Source: Candidatus Yanofskybacteria bacterium CG10_big_fil_rev_8_21_14_0_10_36_16
GTDB taxonomy: Bacteria > Patescibacteria > Paceibacteria > 2-02-FULL-40-12 > IGHO2-01-FULL-4-A
Direction of reading: 5' to 3'
Length of the DNA stretch: 64,000 nt
Assembly: GCA_002794035.1 (NCBI GenBank)
Contig: PCXQ01000005.1
Span: forward strand, 82,587-146,586
Position numbers and translations under genes: made by a program. Of this stretch, positions 53,308-61,232 are shown one piece after another. The notes below the pieces were generated by a model. The model was given only the letters and a program-made list of their open reading frames with translations. It was not told where the DNA came from and did no database searches. Numbering within the stretch: the stretch's first letter is position 1; each line of letters opens with the position of its first letter.

Positions 53308-54558
53308 TTACTCATGTATAACCCTCAATACCTCACTTATTGTAGTTACACCGGATGCTGCTTTTTTAAGCCCATCCTCAACCATTGGCACCATTCCATT
53401 TTTTATAGCCACATTTCTTATATCACTAGATGAAGCCTTATTCAAAATAGCTTCCCTAATATCATTGTCTATTGCCATAACCTCGTCAATAACAACCCTG
53501 CCACGATAACCGCTAAGGTTACACTTATCGCATCCGCTTCCTTTATAAAACTTCCTATTGATTCCTACAGCCTTAGCCCCAAGAGCATCAACCAAACTTT
53601 TGTGTTCCGCATCGGTAATAGTTTTTTCAACCTTGCACTCGTCACAGATCCTCCTTACTAAACGCTGACCAATAGCAACGTTAACAGTAGAAGCTGCGAG
53701 GTAAGGCTCAACCTTCATGTCTAGTAATCTAGGCAATGTGGTAGCAGCATCGTTAGTGTGCAAAGTTGAAAGCAAAAGGTGGCCGGTTAAAGCAGTGTTA
53801 ACTGCAAGGCCGGCTGTATCTTCGTCTCTGATTTCACCCACCATGATAATGTCGGGGTCTTGTCTTAACATAGATCTTAAACCTGAAGAAAAGGTGAGGC
53901 CTGTTCTAGTATTTACCGGAACCTGTTTTATATTTTCAATTGCATATTCAATAGGATCTTCAATGGTAATTATAGAAACATCATTGGTGTTCAACATTTT
54001 TAAAATAGTATAAAGAGTAGTAGTTTTACCGGAACCGGTTGGTCCGGTAACCAAAATCATTCCGTAAGGATTTCTTGAAGCCTTTGCTACCTTATCGCTA
54101 TCTTCTTTATTAAAACCAAGAGACTCCAGCGTAAATTGCTGGGCCTTATCTGAAAGCAATCTCAAAACAGCACTTTCACCATAATAAGTCGGGGTAACTG
54201 ATACCCTAATATCTATTGAACCCTCTCCATTATTTAAACTAGACCTATAACGTCCATCCTGAGGAACTTTGTGTTCATCAGTTCTCAAATTAGTTAAAAT
54301 TTTAATTCTTGAAATTATTTCATCAAGCATAGAACCGGGCAATTCATATATGTCTTGCAAAACACCATCTATTCTAAATCTGACTCGAATCTTGTCACCA
54401 CAAGCATCAAAATGAACATCAGATGCTTCAATATTGTGAGCATGCTCAACAACATAATCCAATAAATTAATTATCGATGCTTCCGGTCCTAATTTAAGCT
54501 CTTCCTCAACCTTAGTTTTGGGGTTTATTTTCCCTTCTGTTTTTTTCTTTTCAACCAT
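53308..54558 (-). CDS. pilB: Pilus assembly ATPase PilB/GspE, short form
   Basis: A 416-residue secretion ATPase: Walker A GPTGSGKTTTLY, Asp box ITIEDPIEY, Walker B MVGEIRDEDTA, His box STLHTNDA and the tetracysteine zinc site (CDEC, CDKC). The usual N-terminal GspEII/MshEN domain is missing, so only the N2 and CTE motor domains are present. It powers pilus extension. Followed 24 bases later by pilC. Confidence 0.92.
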   Translation of the reverse strand: MVEKKKTEGKINPKTKVEEELKLGPEASIINLLDYVVEHAHNIEASDVHFDACGDKIRVRFRIDGVLQDIYELPGSMLDEIISRIKILTNLRTDEHKVPQDGRYRSSLNNGEGSIDIRVSVTPTYYGESAVLRLLSDKAQQFTLESLGFNKEDSDKVAKASRNPYGMILVTGPTGSGKTTTLYTILKMLNTNDVSIITIEDPIEYAIENIKQVPVNTRTGLTFSSGLRSMLRQDPDIIMVGEIRDEDTAGLAVNTALTGHLLLSTLHTNDAATTLPRLLDMKVEPYLAASTVNVAIGQRLVRRICDECKVEKTITDAEHKSLVDALGAKAVGINRKFYKGSGCDKCNLSGYRGRVVIDEVMAIDNDIREAILNKASSSDIRNVAIKNGMVPMVEDGLKKAASGVTTISEVLRVIHE

Positions 54559-54641
54559 ATTTTTATTCTTATTTAATATTATTTACTAATTTACACTTAC
54601 ATAAATATACCACACTTATATTACTTTGACAAGATATAAAT

Positions 54642-54666
54642 AAAAAGCCCCTTGTAGAGGCTTTTT
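54642..54666. terminator. Intrinsic terminator
   Basis: AAAAAGCC/GGCTTTTT with a short inner helix, upstream of pilB and downstream of the TPM gene unit. Confidence 0.7.
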
Positions 54667-54720
54667 GAAAAATAATCAAAGCCCATTTCTGATATAACAT
54701 GCTGTCTTAGGCATTATAAA

Positions 54721-54785
54721 CAAAAAAACCGCTCCCCGCAAATGGAGAACGGTATATTAATCCCCGCGATGGCGGGGCTGTTTTA
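54721..54785 (-). terminator. Tandem hairpin terminators after the TPM gene
   Basis: First CCCCGC/GCGGGG (54762-54777), then on the minus strand ACCG-TTCTCC paired with GGGAG-CGGT, followed by TTTTTTT (54721-54754). Confidence 0.75.
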
Positions 54786-54799
54786 AATTACTTTCTCTA

Positions 54800-56446
54800 C
54801 TACCAACTTCGACTGGATCCGCCGCCGCCGAAACCGCCGCCGCCGAAACCGCCAAAACTACTGCCACTGCTACCGCCACCGAAATTTCTACGGCTGCTAA
54901 AACTATGACTATGAGAACTTCTATTCCTGCGTCTTTTAGCTTCTTGTTTATCACCCTTTGCCATATCTTCTGCTTGAACAATCAATGCACCCGCAGAAAG
55001 CAAAAGCGGAAAAACCACAAGCCAACCAGATCCTGATTTTGACAATTCTTTGGCTTCATTAAATTTACTCCTAGCTCTGGCCAGTAAGTCTTTTGCCTCT
55101 GACCCAACATCAGGATGTGAAACTTCTTCCTTGGCGTTGTTAATCCTAGTCGGAATTTTTGACAAAAGTCCGGGACCCTCTGTTCTCGCCCTTTTTGCAT
55201 AATTTTTATCTTTAGAAATATAAGCTTCAACAATTACAAGAAGATCGGCAGCTGCTTTGATTTTTTTTCTAATCTGAATCCAATCAGGCATTTTAACATT
55301 AGCATCGGAATCAGCTGAGGTTAAAAGCTCTTTGGCTTCATCAAATTTTTGCCGTGTTTTATCTGTAACATCAGGGTGCTGGACATTGTCAGAAATCCTA
55401 GACATTAATCCCCTTAAACCGGGTCCGGTCACCAAAGCTATCTTCTTTGCTTCTTCAACTTCTAAAATTCTTGCTTCAATATCGCCTTGCAATGAAACCA
55501 CTTCTTCTACTCGTAGGTCTAGCTTAACCAATGCCTCATAAACTTGTTCGGAATTTTTCCATCCATTTTCTTTGGCAAAACTTACAATCTCATCAATTTC
55601 TTTTCTCAATTCATTACACAGAGAAATAAACTGATCAAATCTTAAATTAAGATCTCCCCAAACTGTTTCGGGATTATTTGATCTTAAAGACCTTAAATTT
55701 TTTGAACAATAAATAAGACTTTCTTCGGCAGATTTGATTTTAGATTTATAAGATTTCACTGTTGCGACATTGTCCTCGTGCAATCCCTTCAAATAATTTC
55801 TGCGCTCTAGATACTCTCGAGTTTTTACGACAACCAAAACAAAAAATAAAACTACAGCCATTGCCATGCCGGCAATCATCAAACGGCTTTTAAATTTTCT
55901 TGAGCTCTCTTCACGGGCCAGTTTTCTTTTTTCTGCAGCAATGCGCCTTTCTTCAAGACGAGCTTCAAATGGCGTACTGCCTAAATGATCTATGATTCCG
56001 GCGACACCGGAAACAACACCATTCTCATAATGATTATTCTTGAAACTGGGAATTACAAAACTATCCATTATACGGCCCGCAGCTCCATCGGTTAGATCCG
56101 GTTCAAGGCCATACCCAACCTCGATTCTCATCCTTCTCTCGTTGGGTGCAATAAGAAAAACGATTCCATTGTCTTTATCTTTTTTGCCTACGCCCCATTT
56201 GTTGGCAAGGCGAATCGTATAATCTTCTACTGCTAATCCTTCAAGCGAATCAACGGTCACCACTGTCAATTCTATAGCAGTTTCTTTTTCATAATCACTC
56301 AAGGTCTTAGCTAATGTTTTTTCTATGTTAGGGGATAAAATATCGGCAAAATCATTAACATATCCCTGCGGTTCAGGAAATTCCTGAGAATAACCCAGAG
56401 ATAATATAAAAAAAGATAAAACAAATAACTGTAAAATCTTTTTCAT
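54800..56446 (-). CDS. TPM-domain membrane protein with Gly-rich tail
   Basis: A 548-residue protein: signal peptide (1-20), TPM domain (YVNDFADILSPN, TVVTVDSLEGLAVEDY, RRMRIEVGYGLEPDL), a membrane helix near residue 195 (AGMAMAVVLFFVLVVV), a long helical region with a repeated segment (GPGLRGLMSRISDNVQHPDV and GPGLLSKIPTRINNAKEEV) and a Gly/Ser tail ending GGGGSSRSW. TPM proteins, often paired with LemA, are linked to photosystem repair or envelope quality control; the role here is unknown. Confidence 0.85.
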   Translation of the reverse strand: MKKILQLFVLSFFILSLGYSQEFPEPQGYVNDFADILSPNIEKTLAKTLSDYEKETAIELTVVTVDSLEGLAVEDYTIRLANKWGVGKKDKDNGIVFLIAPNERRMRIEVGYGLEPDLTDGAAGRIMDSFVIPSFKNNHYENGVVSGVAGIIDHLGSTPFEARLEERRIAAEKRKLAREESSRKFKSRLMIAGMAMAVVLFFVLVVVKTREYLERRNYLKGLHEDNVATVKSYKSKIKSAEESLIYCSKNLRSLRSNNPETVWGDLNLRFDQFISLCNELRKEIDEIVSFAKENGWKNSEQVYEALVKLDLRVEEVVSLQGDIEARILEVEEAKKIALVTGPGLRGLMSRISDNVQHPDVTDKTRQKFDEAKELLTSADSDANVKMPDWIQIRKKIKAAADLLVIVEAYISKDKNYAKRARTEGPGLLSKIPTRINNAKEEVSHPDVGSEAKDLLARARSKFNEAKELSKSGSGWLVVFPLLLSAGALIVQAEDMAKGDKQEAKRRRNRSSHSHSFSSRRNFGGGSSGSSFGGFGGGGFGGGGSSRSW

Positions 56447-57108
56447 TATTGGCCCCTCCTGCTACTAGAAAAATCAACCTTTGGAGCTCTGTCGCTCCCC
56501 GCTTCAGCCTCAAAGTAAGGCTTATCTTGAAAGTCAGTGTCGAAAAATGACCTTGCAACAGAAACAAATACAACATCCGGGAAAGTCTTTTTAAGCGTGT
56601 TATAGCTTCGTGCTGATTCGTTATAATTTCTACGCTCAACAGCAATTCTATTTTCAGTTCCCGACAATTCATCCTGCAAACGAATAAAATTTTCATTTGC
56701 CTTAAGATCGGGATATCTTTCTACCACAACCATGAGACGAGAGAGCATAGAGCTCAAACCGTCTTGAGCTGTCTGAAATTGCGCCAAGCTTTCCGGGGTC
56801 AGCTGACTGGGGTTGATATTAACCTGACCAACTTTTGCCCTAGCTTCTGTTACAGCTGTTAGGGTGTCTGCCTCATGAGAAGCGTAACCCCTAACGGTTT
56901 CAACCAGATTAGGAATTAGATCAAATCTCCTTTGGTAGACATTTTCAACATTGCTCCACTGAGCATCAACTTTTTCTGACAAAGAAACCATATTATTATA
57001 AGATCCGATACCCATAAAAGCCGTAGATCCGATTATCAAAAAAAGTAAGATCCCAAAAGCAACAAGTGAGGTCCCAACAACAACTAATACAGAGTGTATT
57101 TTTTGCAT
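56446..57108 (-). CDS. lemA: LemA family protein
   Basis: A 220-residue protein with an N-terminal membrane helix and the LemA helical core: VSLSEKVDAQWSNVENVYQR, RRFDLIPNLVETVRGYASHE and a late RNYNESARSYNTLKKTFP. It overlaps the TPM gene start by one base, a conserved pairing. Function uncertain. Confidence 0.93.
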   Translation of the reverse strand: MQKIHSVLVVVGTSLVAFGILLFLIIGSTAFMGIGSYNNMVSLSEKVDAQWSNVENVYQRRFDLIPNLVETVRGYASHEADTLTAVTEARAKVGQVNINPSQLTPESLAQFQTAQDGLSSMLSRLMVVVERYPDLKANENFIRLQDELSGTENRIAVERRNYNESARSYNTLKKTFPDVVFVSVARSFFDTDFQDKPYFEAEAGSDRAPKVDFSSSRRGQ

Positions 57109-57256
57109 GTATTTTCTTTCTCCTTTTCTTTTTTTAAATTACTAAAAAATGCCTTAGTTTAGGCATGTTGAAATAATAACAGCAATAATAGCAACAGTCA
57201 ACCCTCCACTGCCCAATGTTTGGATGCGGAGACGCGGCCCGACAACCTTTTAAACA

Positions 57257-57287
57257 AAGCGCCCCCGTCACAGCGGGGGTGCTTTTT
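57257..57287 (-). terminator. Intrinsic terminator
   Basis: AAGCGCCCCCG/CGGGGGTGCTT flanked by T on the plus strand and AAAGCG-type sequence on the minus strand; it lies just after the gene remnant at 57304. Confidence 0.65.
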
Positions 57288-57303
57288 ATATTTCAGAAAT
57301 ATT

Positions 57304-57450
57304 TTACAAAACTGGTTCTGGAAGATTAGAATCAGCTTCTGAAACATCAGTTCCTATTGGATAAAATCTTGCCTGTAATAATTTCAGGCCATTATTGTCA
57401 TATTCCCAGTATTCGTTTTCCAAAAAGGCGGGGTTGAATTCTTCATCTTT
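57304..57450 (-). pseudogene. C-terminal remnant of an unknown gene
   Basis: An open frame of 48 codons without ATG, directly preceded by an in-frame stop. It reads DEEFNPAFLENEYWEYDNNG then LKLLQARFYPIGTDVSEADS and ends PEPVL. It looks like the tail of a lost protein. The rest of the 57109-57638 gap holds a short hairpin at 57151-57167 and the surface gene promoter region. Confidence 0.5.
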
Positions 57451-57463
57451 GGTTCATATTGAC

Positions 57464-57493
57464 ATAATATGTATATATATGATATGGTAAAGA
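57464..57493 (+). promoter_or_regulatory. Probable promoter of the surface protein gene
   Basis: TTGACA followed after 18 bases by TATGGT with an upstream TGA, giving a leader of about 140 bases. In it, TTGATAT/ATATCAA near 57607-57629 forms a hairpin with GAGGA in the loop. Confidence 0.5.
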
Positions 57494-57638
57494 CATAAAA
57501 TAGGTGATATAAATAAGGCCACTAGTTGGCTATATATAATACTTGTATTACTTTTAAGAACCTATATAATTAGAAAAATTAAACATAATTAAAGATGTTA
57601 ATCCCCTGTTGATATGAGGAATTAATATCAAGCTTTAT

Positions 57639-58646
57639 ATGACAAACATATACAAAATCGGGGGTAAAAAGCCAAAATTCTTGGTCGGTTTTTTCGTTTT
57701 AACATTCGTATTATCAATGACCCTGCAAATGGTTCCGTTTGGAGCTAACGCTCACACAAGCCCTTATGGAAGTGGGCCAATTACAAACGTTACGGTTTGT
57801 CACTCAACCGGAAGTACCAGCAACCCTTATACAATAAATACAGTAGGAATCAGTAGTAGTGGCGCACCACAAGGAGGTCATGATAGTAATAGTGGCGGCC
57901 ATGGGGACGATATTATACCTCCATACCATTGGAGCGGAGGAGATTATCCAGGTAAAAATTGGACTTCTGAAAACGAAGATATCTGGAATAATGGCAATTG
58001 TAATGGAGATGGTATTGTTGAAACGCCGACTCCTACTCCAACTGTAACACCTACAGCAACTCCTACTCCTACACCAACTGTGACACCTACTCCTACAAAT
58101 ACAGCAACTCCTACTCCTACACCAACTGTGACACCTACTCCTACACCTACTCCAACTGTGACACCTACTCCTACTCCTACACCAACTGTGACACCTACTC
58201 CTACACCTACACCAACTGTGACACCTACTCCTACACCTACACCAACTGTGACACCTACTCCTACACCTACAGCAACTGTGACACCTACTCCTACACCAAC
58301 TGTGACACCTACTCCTACACCTACACCCGGAGGTGGTGGCGGAGGTGGTGGCGGCTTCTTCCCACAATCAACACCTACTCCGACTCCAACCCCTTCAACA
58401 GGCTCAGGGTCTACGACACCTACCCCAACACCTGAACCAGCAGTAGGCGGTGCATTCACTGAATCACCCACACCTACCCCAGCAGTACTTGGCGCGGCAG
58501 TAATTGAACTTCCTGAAACATCACTTTCTTTTGCTGACAGGATGATGCTATCACTTTTCGTATCACTATTTATGACAGGAACCTTAATGATGATGATAGG
58601 TTATGGCGCATTGCCTAAAAGAAGCATTGAGTGGCTTGAAAGATAA
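57639..58646 (+). CDS. Sortase-anchored surface protein with Pro/Thr repeats
   Basis: A 335-residue secreted protein: signal peptide (about 1-37), an N-terminal domain with GPITNVTVCHSTGSTSNPYT and HGDDIIPPYHW (a common secreted module), a long stalk of ten-residue repeats VTPTPTPTPT (about 130-228), a Gly run, and a C-terminal sorting signal: LPETS (about 291), a hydrophobic helix and a basic tail (PKRSIEWLER). LPETS is an LPxTG-type site. The neighbouring sortase is its likely enzyme. Confidence 0.85.
   Translation: MTNIYKIGGKKPKFLVGFFVLTFVLSMTLQMVPFGANAHTSPYGSGPITNVTVCHSTGSTSNPYTINTVGISSSGAPQGGHDSNSGGHGDDIIPPYHWSGGDYPGKNWTSENEDIWNNGNCNGDGIVETPTPTPTVTPTATPTPTPTVTPTPTNTATPTPTPTVTPTPTPTPTVTPTPTPTPTVTPTPTPTPTVTPTPTPTPTVTPTPTPTATVTPTPTPTVTPTPTPTPGGGGGGGGGFFPQSTPTPTPTPSTGSGSTTPTPTPEPAVGGAFTESPTPTPAVLGAAVIELPETSLSFADRMMLSLFVSLFMTGTLMMMIGYGALPKRSIEWLER
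58027..58335 (+). repeat. 30-bp minisatellite coding the Pro/Thr stalk
   Basis: Units of the type ACACCTACTCCTACACC and ACACCAACTGTG repeat about eight times, with variants ending in GCAACT. Repeat number is likely to vary between strains. Confidence 0.85.
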
Positions 58647-58659
58647 CAATAAACTCTAA

Positions 58660-58692
58660 AAAATGAAAAGCGCCATTGGCGCTTTTCATTTT
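58660..58692 (+). terminator. Terminator between surface protein and sortase genes
   Basis: AAAATGAAAAGCGCC and GGCGCTTTTCATTTT form a near-perfect palindrome that ends six bases before the sortase start codon. Confidence 0.8.
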
Positions 58693-58697
58693 GAATA

Positions 58698-59309
58698 ATG
58701 GCAAATAAATTATACAAACATCTAGGTTTTATATTCATCCTTATAGCTCTTATCGGAATCGGTTGGCCTTTTTTGCGCCTTGGGTTTTTAAGTGATGCTA
58801 CGTTTCTTGGTACAATTGCAGAAACAGAGAATATCCAACCCCCAATACCCGCAAGCGTCTCATTTGAATACACGCCATCTCCCAATGATTTCCCTGAGGA
58901 TGTTGAGCTAAAAAATATAAAAAACAGGCTTGTGATACCGCAAGCGAATATAAACATGCCTTTGTTTTACTCTGACAATTCCCAAACCTTATTTAAGGGC
59001 GGATGGCTATGGCCTCACAACAACACTCCTGCCCAAGGCGGGAACACAGTCATTTTCGGACACAGGTTTCGTTTTCTACCTCCCGTAAAAAACACTTTTT
59101 ACAACTTAGACAAAGTAAATATAGGCGATGAATTTTCACTAACATGGCAAGGAAAAATCTATACTTATCGTGTTGTTGAAATAAAAATAATTGAGCCCAC
59201 AGACCTATCAGTAATTGCTTCATCTGACAACTCAATTATAACCCTAATCACCTGCTCACCATTGTTCTCCACCAAGCAACGACTTGTCGTTGTGGCTGAG
59301 TTAATATAA
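58698..59309 (+). CDS. Sortase dedicated to the adjacent surface protein
   Basis: A 203-residue sortase with an N-terminal membrane anchor. VIFGHRFRF holds the catalytic His (about 121), ITLITCSPLF the Cys (about 185) and KQRLVVVAEL the Arg. It is class D/E/F-like, paralogous to 25689-26270. It follows the LPETS protein directly. A terminator between them implies that most sortase mRNA comes from read-through or that it has its own weak promoter. Confidence 0.88.
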   Translation: MANKLYKHLGFIFILIALIGIGWPFLRLGFLSDATFLGTIAETENIQPPIPASVSFEYTPSPNDFPEDVELKNIKNRLVIPQANINMPLFYSDNSQTLFKGGWLWPHNNTPAQGGNTVIFGHRFRFLPPVKNTFYNLDKVNIGDEFSLTWQGKIYTYRVVEIKIIEPTDLSVIASSDNSIITLITCSPLFSTKQRLVVVAELI

Positions 59310-59335
59310 AAGTCCCGCCATCGGTGGGACTTAAT
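59309..59335 (+). terminator. Intrinsic terminator
   Basis: AAGTCCCGCC ATC GGTGGGACTT, followed by AATT; it follows the sortase stop codon. Confidence 0.7.
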
Positions 59336-59428
59336 TGTACGTTATTATAGAGTTGTTGATACATAGATTATATCATGTTATTCTCATCACAGCATCTTTA
59401 AAACATTCTACGGAAAAAGGAGGGCTAA

Positions 59429-59524
59429 ATGGAAATTTCTAGCAACACCTTTGGTTTCCTTGTGGTAATTTTAGGACTATTACTAACCTACATCATCTGT
59501 GACACCTCTTCAAATTATAAATAA
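59429..59524 (+). CDS. 31-residue single-helix membrane peptide
   Basis: The frame starts MEISSNTFGFLVVILGLLLT and continues YIICDTSSNYK. AAAGGAGGG lies four bases before the ATG, one of the strongest ribosome binding sites in the window, so it is very likely translated. It is 17 bases upstream of 59542-60099 and probably co-transcribed. Confidence 0.6.
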   Translation: MEISSNTFGFLVVILGLLLTYIICDTSSNYK

Positions 59525-59541
59525 AACCAAAGGAGGAATTC

Positions 59542-60099
59542 ATGCCCGAGAAGACAGAAGGAGGATTTTGTTGGCACCAAAGCGAATTCACACCTTTTGG
59601 CTGGTGCCCTGACTTTGAAAAAAGGTTGAAAAACATCAAAGAAACCGCACCGCAAGATATATGCAATAGACTTATTGTTCTATTTAAACCCGTAAGGGGT
59701 CAAATTCCCGAAGAAGTTGTGAGGGCAAAACAATTACACCTTGAGGCAATGCAGGCCTACCACAAAGCGAGAGAGGCTGATGAAGAGGCCATACAAACTC
59801 ATAAGGGATCCATCACAACCCACAATATGACATGGAAGGCTTATCAAGAAGCGCCTCCAGAAAACAAGGAAATACTAAAGCAAAAATATGAAAAATCAAA
59901 AAATGATTGCTTTGATGCAAAGGAAAGGCAACAGCAGACACAACAAGCCCACAATAAAGCAAGTAAAATTTGTATTGAATCAGTAAGAAACTATAAAAAA
60001 GTTCTTGCTAAACACATAGAAACCATTGAAGCTCTGCATCGAAAAGAATGTCCTGAATGCCCGTGGAATGGGCGCGCCATTTTCTCGGAAGTGGTATAA
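59542..60099 (+). CDS. Cys-containing coiled-coil protein, unknown
   Basis: A 185-residue soluble protein: FCWHQSEFTPFGWCPDFEKR at the N-terminus, a long helical middle rich in Gln, Lys and Glu (YHKAREADEEAIQTHKGSIT) and CPECPWNGR near the end. The paired Cys at both ends could bind a metal. AAAGGAGG precedes the ATG. No family is recognised. Confidence 0.65.
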   Translation: MPEKTEGGFCWHQSEFTPFGWCPDFEKRLKNIKETAPQDICNRLIVLFKPVRGQIPEEVVRAKQLHLEAMQAYHKAREADEEAIQTHKGSITTHNMTWKAYQEAPPENKEILKQKYEKSKNDCFDAKERQQQTQQAHNKASKICIESVRNYKKVLAKHIETIEALHRKECPECPWNGRAIFSEVV

Positions 60100-60102
60100 T
60101 TA

Positions 60103-60139
60103 AAATACCCCGTTCTGCCAGTGGCGGAGCGGGGTATTT
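60103..60139. terminator. Intrinsic terminator
   Basis: AAATACCCCG and CGGGGTATTT enclose a second small stem (TCTGCC/GGCGGA). Confidence 0.8.
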
Positions 60140-60140
60140 G

Positions 60141-60168
60141 TCCCCACACTCATATATGAGTGTGGGGA
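60141..60168. repeat. Palindrome made of the leader-element arms
   Basis: CCCCACACTCAT and ATGAGTGTGGGG with only AT between them, followed by TTTATTTT on the plus strand. The 12-base arms are identical to the outer arms of the three leader elements. It lies between convergent genes and can act as a terminator. Confidence 0.75.
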
Positions 60169-60179
60169 TTTATTTTAAA

Positions 60180-60413
60180 CTAATTAGTCGGTGCCGAAGA
60201 GTTATTTTCTGCATTGGCTACATCCATTACTTCAAATGCCATTTTCTTTCGTTCTTCCTCCATTTCACCGTTAAAATCTGCAACCTCGTCAGGGTGTTCT
60301 AATTTACCAAGCATTACCAACCTTTCCCAAGTAGCTTCTTTTGTTTCACCTGTTACGCCATGCCCCATGTGGTTGCAAGGCAAACCTATATCCCTACAGT
60401 GCAATGTATACAT
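60180..60413 (-). CDS. DUF1059 family small protein
   Basis: A 77-residue protein: LHCRDIGLPCNHMGHGVTGE then TKEATWERLVMLGKLEHPDE. This is the DUF1059 pattern (CRDxGxxCxxxxxGxT). Function unknown. Confidence 0.75.
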   Translation of the reverse strand: MYTLHCRDIGLPCNHMGHGVTGETKEATWERLVMLGKLEHPDEVADFNGEMEEERKKMAFEVMDVANAENNSSAPTN

Positions 60414-60442
60414 AATTTAAAATTTATCTGCTAAAAAATACA

Positions 60443-60585
60443 AGGCCCTTAGGAAAGATGGGCCTTTCATATTTTCTAGCCCTTAGGGTTTACCCAACTT
60501 CTTTGTTGTGTACTCCAGTACTCCCTCGATGTATTATATATACACCTCGGTTCGTTCCTCGTACACGTCGCAAATTTGGGCAAAC
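60443..60585 (-). other. Possible structured RNA downstream of rnhA
   Basis: GTTTGCCCAA (minus 60585-60576) pairs with TTGGGTAAAC (60498-60489), enclosing TGTAT/ATACA and GTGTAC/GTACAC helices. It ends in a terminator-like AAGGCCC/GGGCCTT stem with a T run (60467-60430). No ORF is seen. Confidence 0.4.
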
Positions 60586-60620
60586 ATAAAAATTTTAATA
60601 CAATTTATCTGATGTAAAAT

Positions 60621-61103
60621 TTATAATAATTTATTGATTTCTTGATCTAAAGCAAAATTAACTAGTTTATCAGCTTCCTTGTTCTGTTCCCTTGGAACAT
60701 GACTGAAATCGACCTTACCAAAGTCAATCTTTAGATTCCATATATCCACGAATGCTTCGCGTATATGCCTTTCCATAAGTTTATACTTGCCTGTTAATTG
60801 TTTTACAGCCAATTCACTATCCATTTTAAATTCTATTTCAGCCGATGAAGATTTAGCTTTTCCAATTAAGTGTCTTGTTTTCTTTAATGCAAAGATAACT
60901 GCATAATATTCAGCCTCATTATTTGTAGCCTTTCCAATATATTCGGAATATTCCTTCTTCCAAATTATCTTTTCCCCGCCAGAGGCGGATCCACCTATGG
61001 CGGATATAACAACACCGACTGCTGCTGGGCCTGGGTTGCCTCGCGAACCGCCATCAGTATGGATGATATAAACATTATCTTTTTTGTTTATTGTATTGTT
61101 CAT
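60621..61103 (-). CDS. rnhA: Ribonuclease HI-like protein
   Basis: A 160-residue RNase H fold: HTDGGSRGNPGPA (first Asp), TNNEAEYYAV (Glu), KMDSELAVKQLTG (Asp) and REQNKEADKLVN (last Asp): the complete DEDD set. An extra loop, AIGGSASGGEK (about residue 38), is encoded by a palindromic GC-rich stretch at 60977-61004 that looks like an in-frame repeat insertion. It degrades RNA in RNA-DNA hybrids. Confidence 0.9.
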   Translation of the reverse strand: MNNTINKKDNVYIIHTDGGSRGNPGPAAVGVVISAIGGSASGGEKIIWKKEYSEYIGKATNNEAEYYAVIFALKKTRHLIGKAKSSSAEIEFKMDSELAVKQLTGKYKLMERHIREAFVDIWNLKIDFGKVDFSHVPREQNKEADKLVNFALDQEINKLL

Positions 61104-61131
61104 TTAAATATTTGTCTTGTTATTTTATTAG

Positions 61132-61232
61132 AAAGTATTATGTATTATGTATTGTGTAGCACGTATCAAGCACCATACAGAATTAGAATTTGAATTATTA
61201 TACTTAATACCTAATACACAATACTTAATACT
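61132..61232. repeat. AT-rich inverted repeat between rnhA and pgk
   Basis: AGTATTATGTATTATG and TATTGTGTA on the left are matched inversely by TACACAATACTTAATACT on the right (61214-61232). This may be a decayed small mobile sequence. Confidence 0.4.

Noticed and set aside
57804..58471. Long open frames on the minus strand, rich in Cys/Arg/Ser or Gly/Val
   Set aside because: They are the complement of the Pro/Thr minisatellite in the surface protein gene; repeats stay open in several frames, and no start signal is seen.
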